A stretch of 64,000 nucleotides of DNA from Candidatus Mailhella excrementigallinarum (GTDB lineage: Bacteria > Desulfobacterota > Desulfovibrionia > Desulfovibrionales > Desulfovibrionaceae): positions 62,001 to 126,000 of the forward strand of contig CALUUZ010000008.1 of NCBI GenBank assembly GCA_944324075.1, read 5' to 3'. The notes under the pieces were generated by a model. The model was not told the DNA's origin and searched no databases. It saw only the letters and a program-made list of their open reading frames with translations. The translations under genes were made by a program, and so were the position numbers. Shown piece after piece: positions 18,038 to 26,426 of the stretch (its first letter is position 1; each line of letters begins with the position of its first letter).

Positions 18038-18892
18038 CTACTGATGCAGAGGCTGGAGCAGGGGGCTGTCCGGCGTCAGAACAATGCGCGTATTGTCCCG
18101 CAGAGATTTCTTCATGGCCTCCAGACTGCGCTGAAAGGCGAAGAACTCCGGCGACCGCGTAAACGCCTCGGCAAATATCCGCGCCGCCTCGGCATCGCCT
18201 TCCCCGCGCAGGATCTGGGCGTCACGGTTGGCTTCCGCCAGAATGAGCGCCCTTTCCTTGTCCGCCGTGGAACGGATTTTCGTGGATTCCTCCGCCCCTT
18301 CGGAACGGTATTGCCGGGCCTGGCGTTCGCGTTCCGCCCGCATGCGCTCGAATATGGCGCGCAGGTTTTCGGCGGGGAGGTCGGTGCGCTTGATGCGGGC
18401 ATCCACCACTTCGATGCCGAACTCTTTCATCTGGGCGGATGCCTGTTTCGTCACGGAATCCATGATGCTGGATCTGGCGCTGTCCACCACTTCCGTCAGG
18501 GTGTGACGGGCCACATGGGCGCGCATCTGCGAATACACCACGGCGTCAAGCTTGGCCTGGGCGTTGGGAATGGTGCGTACCGTGCGGTAGAAAAGCAGCG
18601 GGTCCACAATGCGCCAGCGGGCGTAGTTGTCCAGCACGATGGTCTTGAGATCGCTGGTCAGGGCCTCCGCCGGGCGGGCGTCGTAGTCGAGAATCCGCGC
18701 GTCGAACAGCACCACGTTCTGAATGAAGGGAACCTTGACATGCAGCCCCGGGCCGTACACCCGATCAAGAGGCCTGCCGAGCTGGAGCAGAATGGCCTGC
18801 TGGCTCTGATGCACCACGAACAGCCCCTGCCAGCCAAGCAGAACAAGGATGACGGCGATCACGCCGCCGACGGAAAGAAACGATTTGTTCAT
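18038..18892 (-). CDS. hflC: HflC, SPFH-domain modulator of FtsH protease
   Basis: A 284-residue inner-membrane protein with one N-terminal helix (about 6-25; LSVGGVIAVILVLLGWQGLFVV) and a band-7/SPFH domain (VVHQSQQAILLQLG, GPGLHVKVPFIQ, YDARPAEALTSDLK), then a helical coiled-coil tail. HflC and HflK form a large periplasmic complex that restrains FtsH. Its start overlaps the hflK stop by one base (TAATG), so the two are translationally coupled. ftsH itself is not in this window. Confidence 0.95.
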   Translation of the reverse strand: MNKSFLSVGGVIAVILVLLGWQGLFVVHQSQQAILLQLGRPLDRVYGPGLHVKVPFIQNVVLFDARILDYDARPAEALTSDLKTIVLDNYARWRIVDPLLFYRTVRTIPNAQAKLDAVVYSQMRAHVARHTLTEVVDSARSSIMDSVTKQASAQMKEFGIEVVDARIKRTDLPAENLRAIFERMRAERERQARQYRSEGAEESTKIRSTADKERALILAEANRDAQILRGEGDAEAARIFAEAFTRSPEFFAFQRSLEAMKKSLRDNTRIVLTPDSPLLQPLHQ

Positions 18893-20280
18893 TACATCGT
18901 CCCCCTGTGCATGCCGGCCGCCGCGCGGGCGCGGACATCGCCGTCCTGGCGGGAGACGCGCGGCGAAGCCTGTCCGCTTCCGGCGGAAACGGGCGAGGAA
19001 GATGAGGGCGGCGAAAACGGTTCGGATACGGATGCGGAACTCCTGTCCGCGGCGTCGGAAGCGGGGACGTTCCCGGTCAGGGGCCTGCCCGCCCCGGAAA
19101 AGCCCTCGCCCAGGGGCAGGAGGGGGAGCACGCGGGAAGCGGCGTCCGAAGGCAGAACAAGTTTTTCCATGCCGGGCTGGCTCATGATTTCTTCCATGGT
19201 TTCATACAGCATACGCTTTTTCGTCACATCTTCCGCCTTTTCGTATTCCCTGAGTACGGAAAGGAAACGCTGGGCCTCGCCCTGGGCGGCGTTGACGCGG
19301 GTCTGCCTGTAGGCTTCCGCCTGATTGCGGATTTCCGCCGCCTGTCCCTGCGCCTTGGGCAGAATATCCCGGCGGTAGGCTTCGGCCTCGTTGGCAAGGC
19401 GCTGCTTGTCCTCGCGCGCGCTGGCCACATCCTTGAACGCCTCGCTCACCTCGCCGGGGGGCTGCACGGCCTGCATCTGCACGGCAACCACCTGCACGCC
19501 CACACGATAGCGATCAAGAATATCCTGCAGAAGTTCCGTCACTTCGCCCTGAACCTTCACGCGTCCCTCGGTCAGCGCCGCTTCCAGGGTGGTCTTGCCG
19601 ATAACCTCGCGCATGGCGGCTTCCGCCGCTTTCTTCACCACCGCGTCGGGCTGCGTGACATTGAACAGATAGTCCACAGCGCCGTCACCCGGCTTGATAT
19701 GATACTGGATATTGAACTGCACGTTGACGACGTTCTCGTCGCCGGTAAGCATGGACGCCTCCTCGTCCACGGCCTGCACCTGCCCCTGCTGGAACACCCC
19801 GCCCGTGGAACGGGATCGGTATCCCACCTCGGCCTGACGCACCTGGGTGACCTTGGGCCGGTAGACTTCCTCAATGGGCCAGGGCAGATGGTAGTGCGGC
19901 CCCGGCTCCACGGAACGATCATACGCGCCGAAACGGAGGACCACCCCCGCCTCGTCGGGCTGCACGATGTAAATGCCCGTCGCCAGCCATACGGCCACCG
20001 CGCCGAGAATCAGCCATTTCGCTCCGGGCAGGGAAAAAGAGGCGACAAACTTGCGGGGATCTCCGCCGTTGCCGGAGCCTCCCGGCGAACCGGCGCCTCC
20101 GCCTCTGCGTCCGCTCAGAAAACGAAAGCCTCCCGCATCGCCTTCATCCTCCTTCCTGCGTTCGCCGCTTCCGCGCGTCTCTTCCCGATCAGCGTCTCCA
20201 TCCCGCTCCGGCCTCCCGGCCGGCCGCCACGGCTGCTGGCGCTGACGTTTTTCCTGAAGCTTGTCCCAGTCCCAATTCAT
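18892..20280 (-). CDS. hflK: HflK, SPFH-domain modulator of FtsH protease
   Basis: A 462-residue membrane protein: a charged Gly/Arg-rich cytoplasmic N-terminus (1-80), one helix (about 85-105; WLILGAVAVWLATGIYIV), the SPFH domain (PDEAGVVLRFGAY, GPHYHLPWPIEEVY, LTGDENVVNVQFNIQYHI) and a coiled-coil region, then a long Pro/Ser-rich C-terminal tail (about 375-462) that is longer than in E. coli HflK (419 residues). It forms a complex with HflC, encoded next. It is divergent from the phosphomannomutase gene with 228 bp between starts, in which I see no distinct promoter motif. Confidence 0.95.
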   Translation of the reverse strand: MNWDWDKLQEKRQRQQPWRPAGRPERDGDADREETRGSGERRKEDEGDAGGFRFLSGRRGGGAGSPGGSGNGGDPRKFVASFSLPGAKWLILGAVAVWLATGIYIVQPDEAGVVLRFGAYDRSVEPGPHYHLPWPIEEVYRPKVTQVRQAEVGYRSRSTGGVFQQGQVQAVDEEASMLTGDENVVNVQFNIQYHIKPGDGAVDYLFNVTQPDAVVKKAAEAAMREVIGKTTLEAALTEGRVKVQGEVTELLQDILDRYRVGVQVVAVQMQAVQPPGEVSEAFKDVASAREDKQRLANEAEAYRRDILPKAQGQAAEIRNQAEAYRQTRVNAAQGEAQRFLSVLREYEKAEDVTKKRMLYETMEEIMSQPGMEKLVLPSDAASRVLPLLPLGEGFSGAGRPLTGNVPASDAADRSSASVSEPFSPPSSSSPVSAGSGQASPRVSRQDGDVRARAAAGMHRGTM

Positions 20281-20508
20281 TCGCTATCCTCCGCGCATGG
20301 GCGCGCTCCGGGGCATGCTGCGAGAGAAGCCTCTCTCATCCGGACGTATCCCGATCCCGGCTTGTTTGACAAACGGCCTGGCCGATGTTTCTATTTCAGA
20401 ATATTGATACAGGTTAAGGCAGGATGCAGGCCCGGTCAAGGCGCTTGTCCGGAGCGGCCCCGCGCCGCCTTCCCTCCGGCATCACTTCAAACACGGCGAG
20501 AACACGAT

Positions 20509-22002
20509 ATGCCGCTTTCCCCCGCCGCGCGGAGCGCCTTTCGCGCCTGCGACATCAGAGGCAGAACGGGGCCGGGCTTTGACGCCGCCTTCGTCCGTGA
20601 GATGGGGCGGGCCTGCGGCACGCTCCTTCTGCGTCAGGGCGTGCGCCCTGGCCGGAATATCCGCGATGTTGTGGTCGCGCGGGACTGCCGCCTCAGTTCC
20701 CCTTCCTTTCACCGCGCGCTGATTGAGGGCCTGTGTTCCGCCGGGCTGGACGTCATCGATCTCGGCCTCGCTCCCACGCCCTGTCTGTACTTCGCCGTAC
20801 TCTGCCTGAAACGGGAGGCGGGCGTCATGGTGACGGCAAGCCATAATCCGCCGGAGGACAACGGGCTGAAAATCTGGCTGGGGGAAGGAACCGCGGGGGA
20901 AAAGGACCTGCTGTCCATCCGGAACATTCTGGAGCGCGGCGACTATGAACAGGGAACGGGCATGAGTTCCTCCTTTGACGTTACGCCGTCCTATATTGAG
21001 GACATTGTCCGCCGCCTGGGAAGCTGCCGTCCCTTCAGGGTCGTGCTGGACGGGGGAAACGGAGCGGCGGGGAAGATCTGCGCGCTGGTTCTGCGTCGTC
21101 TGGGCGCGGAAGTCGAAGAGCTGTTCTGCGAACCGGACGGTCGTTTTCCCCATCATCCGCCCGACCCCGTACGGGAGGAGAACCTGACGGCCCTGCGGGC
21201 CGCCGTGCAGGAAACCCGCGCAGACCTCGGGCTGGGACTCGACGGCGACGGCGACAGGCTCGCGGTCATGGATGAGCGGGGCCGCCTGCTCATGGGAGAT
21301 GAACTGCTGGCCCTGTTCGCACGGGATCTGCTGACGCGGGAGCAGGGAGCCCGTGTGCTGGGCGATGTCAAGTGTTCCGCCCGCCTGTTCGACGACGTGG
21401 CCGCGCGCGGCGGCGTGCCCGGCATGTGCCGCAGCGGTCACTCCCTGGTCAGAGCGGCGCTGCGCGAACAGGGGGCGCTGCTGGCCGGAGAGCTTTCCGG
21501 CCATATCTTTCACCGGGAAAACTGGTACGGCTTTGACGACGCCACATACTGCGCGGCCCGGCTTCTGTGCATTCTTTCCCGCCTCGGGGAACCCCTTTCC
21601 GCTCTGCCCGGCTGGCCGCGCGCATGGATCACGCCGGAACTCAATCTGCCCTGCCCGGATCATCTCAAGTTCCGCGTTGTCGAAAAGGCCCTCCGCTGGT
21701 ACAGGGAGCGTTTCCCCGTCTGCGATCTGGACGGGGCGCGCATTGATTTCGGCGGGGCCTGGGGCCTGATCCGAGCCTCGAACACCTCGCCCAGTCTCTC
21801 CATGCGCTTTGAGGCCGACAGCCCCGAACGCATGGAATCCCTGCGCGCCCAGGCGGAACGCCTGGCCCGGCAATGGATGGAAGAATGCGCCGGAGAACAG
21901 GCCGGTTCCGGAACGGCATGCCCCGGCGATCGGAAACCCTCCTGCCGGGCGTCCTGTACGGACACCGGCAGAATTTTCCGAAAAACTGAAAAAAATGCTT
22001 GA
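20509..22002 (+). CDS. Phosphomannomutase/phosphoglucomutase
   Basis: A 497-residue cytoplasmic alpha-D-phosphohexomutase that interconverts hexose 6- and 1-phosphates for sugar-nucleotide synthesis. All four signature loops are visible: phosphoserine loop VTASHNPP (Ser111), metal loop GLDGDGDRL (Asp245, 247, 249), sugar-binding loop GELSGHIF, and phosphate-binding RASNTSPSLSMRFEA. FRACDIRG near the start is typical of the ManB/AlgC group. Mannose versus glucose preference cannot be read from sequence. The C-terminal tail after about residue 460 is a divergent, Cys-containing extension. The gene ends 38 bp before a tRNA gene. Confidence 0.93.
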   Translation: MPLSPAARSAFRACDIRGRTGPGFDAAFVREMGRACGTLLLRQGVRPGRNIRDVVVARDCRLSSPSFHRALIEGLCSAGLDVIDLGLAPTPCLYFAVLCLKREAGVMVTASHNPPEDNGLKIWLGEGTAGEKDLLSIRNILERGDYEQGTGMSSSFDVTPSYIEDIVRRLGSCRPFRVVLDGGNGAAGKICALVLRRLGAEVEELFCEPDGRFPHHPPDPVREENLTALRAAVQETRADLGLGLDGDGDRLAVMDERGRLLMGDELLALFARDLLTREQGARVLGDVKCSARLFDDVAARGGVPGMCRSGHSLVRAALREQGALLAGELSGHIFHRENWYGFDDATYCAARLLCILSRLGEPLSALPGWPRAWITPELNLPCPDHLKFRVVEKALRWYRERFPVCDLDGARIDFGGAWGLIRASNTSPSLSMRFEADSPERMESLRAQAERLARQWMEECAGEQAGSGTACPGDRKPSCRASCTDTGRIFRKTEKNA

Positions 22003-22040
22003 CGACAGTCCCCTCTTCTTCTAATTTCCATTTTCGCAGT

Positions 22041-22117
22041 GCGCTTGTAGCTCAGCTGGATAGAGCAACAGGCTACGAACCTGTAGGCCGGGAGTTCGAA
22101 TCTCTCCAGGCGCACCA
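22041..22117 (+). tRNA. tRNA-Arg (anticodon ACG)
   Basis: The full cloverleaf can be drawn. The acceptor stem GCGCTTG pairs with CAGGCGC, with one G-T pair. The D arm has TAGCTCAGCTGGATAGAGC. The anticodon stem ACAGG/CCTGT encloses the loop CTACGAA with anticodon ACG (read as ICG), and the T arm has GGGAGTTCGAATCTCTC. CCA is encoded. An intrinsic terminator follows 9 bp later. Confidence 0.97.
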
Positions 22118-22125
22118 TATTTTTC

Positions 22126-22161
22126 AAGGGTTATGGCATATATGTCATAACCCTTTTTTTT
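22126..22161 (+). terminator. Intrinsic terminator after tRNA-Arg
   Basis: A 10-bp stem, AAGGGTTATG with CATAACCCTT, around a short AT-rich loop, runs into eight or so T residues. Confidence 0.9.
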
Positions 22162-22165
22162 GTCT

Positions 22166-22280
22166 GGCTGTGTTTAAAATTCCTGGCTGATACAGCAATC
22201 GGAGGTCGTTCACCTGCCCCGGTTTCAGCGGCAACATTCGCTGCCGTGACGGCAGCCGCGCTTCCGGTGCGGTGAAAGGC
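22166..22280. repeat. MITE-like repeat family B, truncated copy
   Basis: Starts GGCTGTGTTTAAAATTCC and continues with CTGGCTGATACAGCAATC and the GCGGCAACATTCGCTGCCG hairpin, matching the first 110 or so bases of the copy at 1328. The right terminus is missing. It lies directly after the tRNA terminator, a common landing site for small elements. Confidence 0.65.
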
Positions 22281-23012
22281 CCCTTCGGCAACGGCCGTCC
22301 GCGCTTCGGCCCATGCGGCTTCGCCGCTTTCGGCCGCGCTCCGCGTGACGTTGCTTCCGCGATCTCCTGCAGCGTATTGCGCGGAAAAGCCGCGCCCGCA
22401 CTTCGGCACTCTCTCCATGCCGGCCTCCATGCGCCGAACACGCGCGCGGCTCCTGGGCCGCTCCGGGCGCCGCGCCGGAACAGCACATGGAAATATTTTG
22501 TAATATTATGAAAAAATAATGAAGATTTTTATTGCATAGTCTATACTTGTTTCTTTTTTAACGAGAGTGCGCTTTTAACATGAACAAGACCCGGGCACAG
22601 CAGGAAGACCGCGCGGGGCGGGAAGTGCCTCCGCCTTGTCTGTTCCCGCCCGGCTGCCGCCGGGCGGGCGGCCTGATGGGATGGAGAGAAGGCGCTGGTG
22701 CCGGGCGTTCTGTTTCAATATTTCGGAAGGGGGAGCTGCGGGAGAAATATTCTTGTCGGCGTTTTGCCGGATTCGCGGCGGTTTTTCCCGCCTGCGGGGG
22801 AGTCCGGCGAAGCTGGATGCGCCGCGCACAGGGAGAGTTGTTTTGTGACAGTGCCGGCCCATGGGATTGCAGGGGAATCCCTGCCGGACGTGTCACAGCG
22901 CCTCAATCAGATATTCCGGCAGATATCCGGAATTCTGATGCGGTGAAAGACAGTGCGGCATCCGGCGGGCGGTGAGGCTCATCATCTGAAATCTTTTACC
23001 AGGGTGTGTGCT
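22281..23012. promoter_or_regulatory. Non-coding region upstream of porin 1, with an AT-rich promoter-like segment
   Basis: After GC-rich sequence of no recognisable identity, 22495-22565 is strikingly AT-rich and contains TATACT at 22542-22547, a plausible -10 hexamer; a matching -35 is not clear. If transcription starts there, the porin has a leader of about 450 bases. Open frames in the leader (for example from an ATG at 22580) have no family resemblance and I do not call them genes. Confidence 0.35.
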
Positions 23013-24431
23013 ATGAAGAAATTTCTGACTCTGCTTCTTGCCGCAGGCATGGCGCTTTCCTCCGTGAACGGCGCTTCCGCCGTGGATCTCAAGGTGTCCG
23101 GAGCATGGCTCGTGGGCGGCAATGTGACCGATGGCCTGTTCGGCGGGGATGGAAAGAACCCGGCGACGGAGCCCCTGCGGAAAGATGCTTCCGACGGCAG
23201 TTTTACCGCCCGCCAGCGTATCCGCATCAACCTGGACATGAGCGTCAATGAATCCATTTCCGGCTTTGTGCAGTTTCAGGTCGGCAACGGCGCGAGCATG
23301 CCGCATGCCAATACCTGGGGCGAGCAGGGTGTGGGCGGGCCCGGCAAGGCCGTGACCGCGCGTCTTGCCTATCTGGACTGGCTTGTTCCTTCTGCCGACG
23401 TGCTGATACGCATGGGGCGGCAGGAAGTGATCATGCCCAGCTATGTGTTCAATTCTCCGGTGCTGGACGGGACTCTGGACGGCGTGACCGTGCATGCTCC
23501 CATTAACGAGATGGTGTCGCTCAATGCCGGCTGGCTGCGTCCTTCAGCGGCCCTGAACAAGTGGGGGACGGAACATTACGCGCACAGCAGCGTGGATCTG
23601 GCCTTCCTGACTGCCGATTTCAAGGGGGAGGGGTATAAAATCAGCCCCTGGGGCATGATCGGGCTGCACGGAAACGGCGTCAGAAGCGTGGCCGCTGACG
23701 GCACGGAAACCCGTGTTCCTGCTCTTGACATGATGGGGTACGGGTACGGTTCCGCCATGAATGGTCTTGATTCCCGCACCACGGTGTACTGGGCGGGCGT
23801 GGGCGGCGAACTGAGCCTGTTTGATCCCTTCCGGTTCACGGCGGATTTCATTTACAGCGGCAACGATGCCGATGGCCGTGCCCGGCGCAGCGGCTGGTAT
23901 GCCGCTCTGGGCGCGGAGATGAAGACATCCTGGGCAACGCCTTTCCTGCGCGGCTGGTACGCATCGGGCGATGATGCCGATTCCGAGGGCAGCAAGCGCC
24001 TGCTGAGTCCCAGCGGAACCTTCAACGCCTCCGCCATCTATTTTGACGCGCTGGGCATGCTTGCTCCCACCATTGACAACTGTTCGCCGGCGGGCACCTG
24101 GGGGGTGGAACTCGGCGTAAAGGGCGTTTCCTTCATTGATGATCTGAATCATATGCTGACGGTGACCTATTTCCAGGGCACCAACAACACCAATCGCGTT
24201 ACGGATGCTTCGGTGAGCAGACCGGCGGATATCAACCGTACCCCGATTCATTACATGACCACTGCCGATTCCGCATGGGAAATCAACTTCCTGAGCAATT
24301 ACAGCATATACCGGAACCTGACCGCCAGCGTTCTGCTGGCGTATCTGGTCACTGACTTTGATGAGAGCATCCGTACCGCAGAGTACGATAACGCGTTCAG
24401 GGGGGCCCTGATGTTCACCTACGCGTTCTAG
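23013..24431 (+). CDS. Outer-membrane porin, Desulfovibrio homotrimeric type (porin 1)
   Basis: A 472-residue outer-membrane beta-barrel. The signal peptide MKKFLTLLLAAGMALSSVNG is cleaved near SASA/VDLKVSG. Alternating amphipathic strands end in the aromatic C-terminal residue expected for BAM recognition (GALMFTYAF). It shares long stretches with the second porin in this window at 55.2 kb, including FLRGWYASGDD, SGWYAALGAEMKT and FTADF. General diffusion of small solutes is the likely role. ATG 23013 follows AGGGTGTGTGCT; an upstream in-frame ATG would place residues before the signal peptide. The loops differ between the two paralogues, so their selectivity may differ. Confidence 0.9.
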   Translation: MKKFLTLLLAAGMALSSVNGASAVDLKVSGAWLVGGNVTDGLFGGDGKNPATEPLRKDASDGSFTARQRIRINLDMSVNESISGFVQFQVGNGASMPHANTWGEQGVGGPGKAVTARLAYLDWLVPSADVLIRMGRQEVIMPSYVFNSPVLDGTLDGVTVHAPINEMVSLNAGWLRPSAALNKWGTEHYAHSSVDLAFLTADFKGEGYKISPWGMIGLHGNGVRSVAADGTETRVPALDMMGYGYGSAMNGLDSRTTVYWAGVGGELSLFDPFRFTADFIYSGNDADGRARRSGWYAALGAEMKTSWATPFLRGWYASGDDADSEGSKRLLSPSGTFNASAIYFDALGMLAPTIDNCSPAGTWGVELGVKGVSFIDDLNHMLTVTYFQGTNNTNRVTDASVSRPADINRTPIHYMTTADSAWEINFLSNYSIYRNLTASVLLAYLVTDFDESIRTAEYDNAFRGALMFTYAF

Positions 24432-24485
24432 CTCCATGACGCTTCATGGCGCGGAGCGGCGTGCTTTCGCCGGAGTATTCCGTTG

Positions 24486-24668
24486 TTGAAATGCTCTGCG
24501 GAGTCAGGCGGAGCGAGGCTGCTCCCTGTTCTCCCCGTCCGCTTCGCGCCGCCCCTCTCCGGTTCGCCGCAATTCGCCTGCGGCGCCAGGCGATGGCGGC
24601 GGCGTGAAACCTGCGGGCCGGACATGGAGCCTGGCCGGCGGGGATTTTCAATCGCAGCACATTCCGGA
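24486..24668. repeat. Intergenic repeat family A, inverted copy
   Basis: Runs from AAATGCTCTGCGGAGTC to GGGGATTTTCAATCGCAGCACATTCC and carries the reverse-complement hallmarks TTCGCCGCAATTCGCCTGCGGCG and GCGTGAAACCTGCGGGCCGG. It follows the porin 1 stop. Apart from this and the hairpin at 24728, the 24432-25014 gap holds nothing I can identify. Confidence 0.75.
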
Positions 24669-24727
24669 ACCTGTTTCTCCTGCAAATGCCGGGAGCGGGC
24701 AGGCGGCCCGCGGAAGAGCGGGAGAAC

Positions 24728-24773
24728 AAGCCGGGCGGGGCGGCCACGCAGGCACGGACGCCCCGCCCGGCTT
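24728..24773. other. Perfect 15-bp GC-rich hairpin
   Basis: AAGCCGGGCGGGGCG and its exact complement flank a 16-base loop. It could be the transcription terminator of porin 1, although no T run follows. Confidence 0.5.
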
Positions 24774-25014
24774 CACGCGTGTGAGTATCGCGGCGGGGCC
24801 GTTTCGGGAAGCCTGCAATGTTCCGGCCTGATGACGCCCGGACGCCGCCGGTCTGCGGGCCGATCCCGCGGCGGCAGGATTCGGATCTGCGGGGCTTCCG
24901 CGGATGGGCCTGTCGCCGGAAATCCTGACGCAGCCTTCCGGAACCGCCGAACTTGAAATTTTTCCGCGTTGGGGCATGGTGAGCGGCGAACTCTGCATTT
25001 CCCGAGGTCATGCC

Positions 25015-25365
25015 ATGTTTCTGAATCTTCCCGTCCCGCTTGTCACCGTTCTGCTGCTCATCGGCTCCAACTGCTTCATGACCTATGCCTGGTACGGGCA
25101 TCTGCGGCATCAGGCCATGCCGGTCATGGCCGCCGTAGTCATAAGCTGGGGGGTGGCCTTTTTTGAATACTGTCTGCAGGTGCCCGCCAACCGTGTCGGC
25201 TACGGGTATTTCAGCGCGGCGGAACTCAAGACCATTCAGGAGGTCATTTCCCTGACCGTGTTCGGCGTCTTTTCCACGCTGTACCTCGGAGAAAGCCTTA
25301 CCTGGAACCATCTGATCGGGTTCGGGCTGATTGTGGCCGGAGCCTTTTTTGTGTTCAAGGGCTAG
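25015..25365 (+). CDS. DMT-family membrane protein (DUF486)
   Basis: A 116-residue protein of four membrane helices with family motifs GSNCFMTYAWYGHLR, ISWGVAFFEYCLQVPANR and GYGYFSAAELKTIQE, which identify DUF486 proteins of the drug/metabolite transporter superfamily. The biochemical role of the family is not established. ATG 25015 gives a start inside the first helix and follows CCCGAGGTCATGCC; the frame extends upstream to 24904 without family support. The LysR gene begins 20 bp after its stop, so they may be co-transcribed. Confidence 0.9.
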   Translation: MFLNLPVPLVTVLLLIGSNCFMTYAWYGHLRHQAMPVMAAVVISWGVAFFEYCLQVPANRVGYGYFSAAELKTIQEVISLTVFGVFSTLYLGESLTWNHLIGFGLIVAGAFFVFKG

Positions 25366-25385
25366 CGGGCAGTCCGGGGGAGGCC

Positions 25386-26291
25386 ATGGAACTGCGCCAA
25401 CTGCAATTCTTCGTTGCCGTGGCGGAACGCCTGAATTTCAGCCGCGCGGCCGAGGCGCTGTATATTTCCCAGCCGTCTCTCAGCTATCAGATTGCGGAAC
25501 TGGAGCGGGAACTCGGAGTGGAGCTGTTCATGCGTGACCGGCGCCGCGTCGCGCTTTCCCCCGCCGGGGCTTTGCTGCTTGAACCGAGCCGGGAACTGCT
25601 TGCCGTGTCCGAGCGCATCCGGAATATTGCCGGGGAGATCGCGCGGAACGGCGCGGGGCCGGATGCCGGGAGCGGCAGACTGCGCGTGGGATTTGACAGC
25701 ACGGAAGATCACTTTGAATGTATCGGCATAACGGATGCGCTGGCCCGTTTTTCCTCGCTGTTTCCCGGAGTCGATCTGGACTGCCGCCAGCAGGATTTCG
25801 ACCTCTGCACCCGCGGGCTTCTGGACGGAGAACTGGATGTGGCCTTCCTTACCCTGCGGCACAATGAGCATGTGGATGCCGGTCTTGCCGTGGAAACGAT
25901 TCAGGAAGATCGTCTGGAGCTGGTGTATCGGGAGGAGAACCGGGAAGGCGCTGCGGAACCGGACTGTGAGGAACTGCTGGCACGTTTCGACCTCCTGCTG
26001 GTGGCGGCAAAGCCGCGCGGACGCTCCCGCCTGCTTGCGGCGCTGGAGGCTTACCGGCCGCGCATCCGCACCGTGGACAGCCTGCCCGCCTCGTTCACCC
26101 TGACGCAAAGCGGCAAGGGCGTCATGGTTCTGCCGCGCAACTACCTGTGGCATCACGGCTACCGGGGGCTGAGATCTGTTTCCATCCCCGGCGATGCCGT
26201 GCGTATCGAGCATTGCATGGTATGGAACAGAAACTGCCTTTCCCCCCATGTGGATCGTCTGCTCGGAGAGTTCCGCGCCGCGCGGATATAG
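25386..26291 (+). CDS. LysR-family transcriptional regulator
   Basis: A 301-residue regulator with the canonical N-terminal winged helix (MELRQLQFFVAVAERLNFSRAAEALYISQPSLSYQIAELE, residues 1-60) and a C-terminal periplasmic-binding-protein-like effector domain. GGGGGAGGCC precedes ATG 25386. It reads in the same direction as the flavoenzyme and permease genes that begin 135 bp downstream, which makes those its most likely targets. The effector is unknown. TATCCGGAATCGC and CGGAAAACAGACAGTTCCGTCCG near 26335-26400 contain interrupted TCCG/CGGA symmetry that could be its site, but this is speculative. Confidence 0.93.
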   Translation: MELRQLQFFVAVAERLNFSRAAEALYISQPSLSYQIAELERELGVELFMRDRRRVALSPAGALLLEPSRELLAVSERIRNIAGEIARNGAGPDAGSGRLRVGFDSTEDHFECIGITDALARFSSLFPGVDLDCRQQDFDLCTRGLLDGELDVAFLTLRHNEHVDAGLAVETIQEDRLELVYREENREGAAEPDCEELLARFDLLLVAAKPRGRSRLLAALEAYRPRIRTVDSLPASFTLTQSGKGVMVLPRNYLWHHGYRGLRSVSIPGDAVRIEHCMVWNRNCLSPHVDRLLGEFRAARI

Positions 26292-26426
26292 TTCGCCCCC
26301 GGCGGTTCCGGTCCGGGCTTTTTCAATAAGAGTTATCCGGAATCGCTATTTCCCCATTTCTGCCGGATCTCCTATACGGAAAACAGACAGTTCCGTCCGT
26401 TATCTTTTCCCGTAAGGAGCCAGGGC

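Noticed and set aside
19699-20508. Upstream extension of the phosphomannomutase frame into the antisense of hflK.
   Set aside because: The family-typical N-terminus starts at 20509; the upstream part is antisense of hflK.
22580-22975. 131-codon plus-strand open frame ahead of porin 1.
   Set aside because: No family resemblance, no good ribosome site, Arg/Gly-rich composition, and it lies in what looks like the porin leader.
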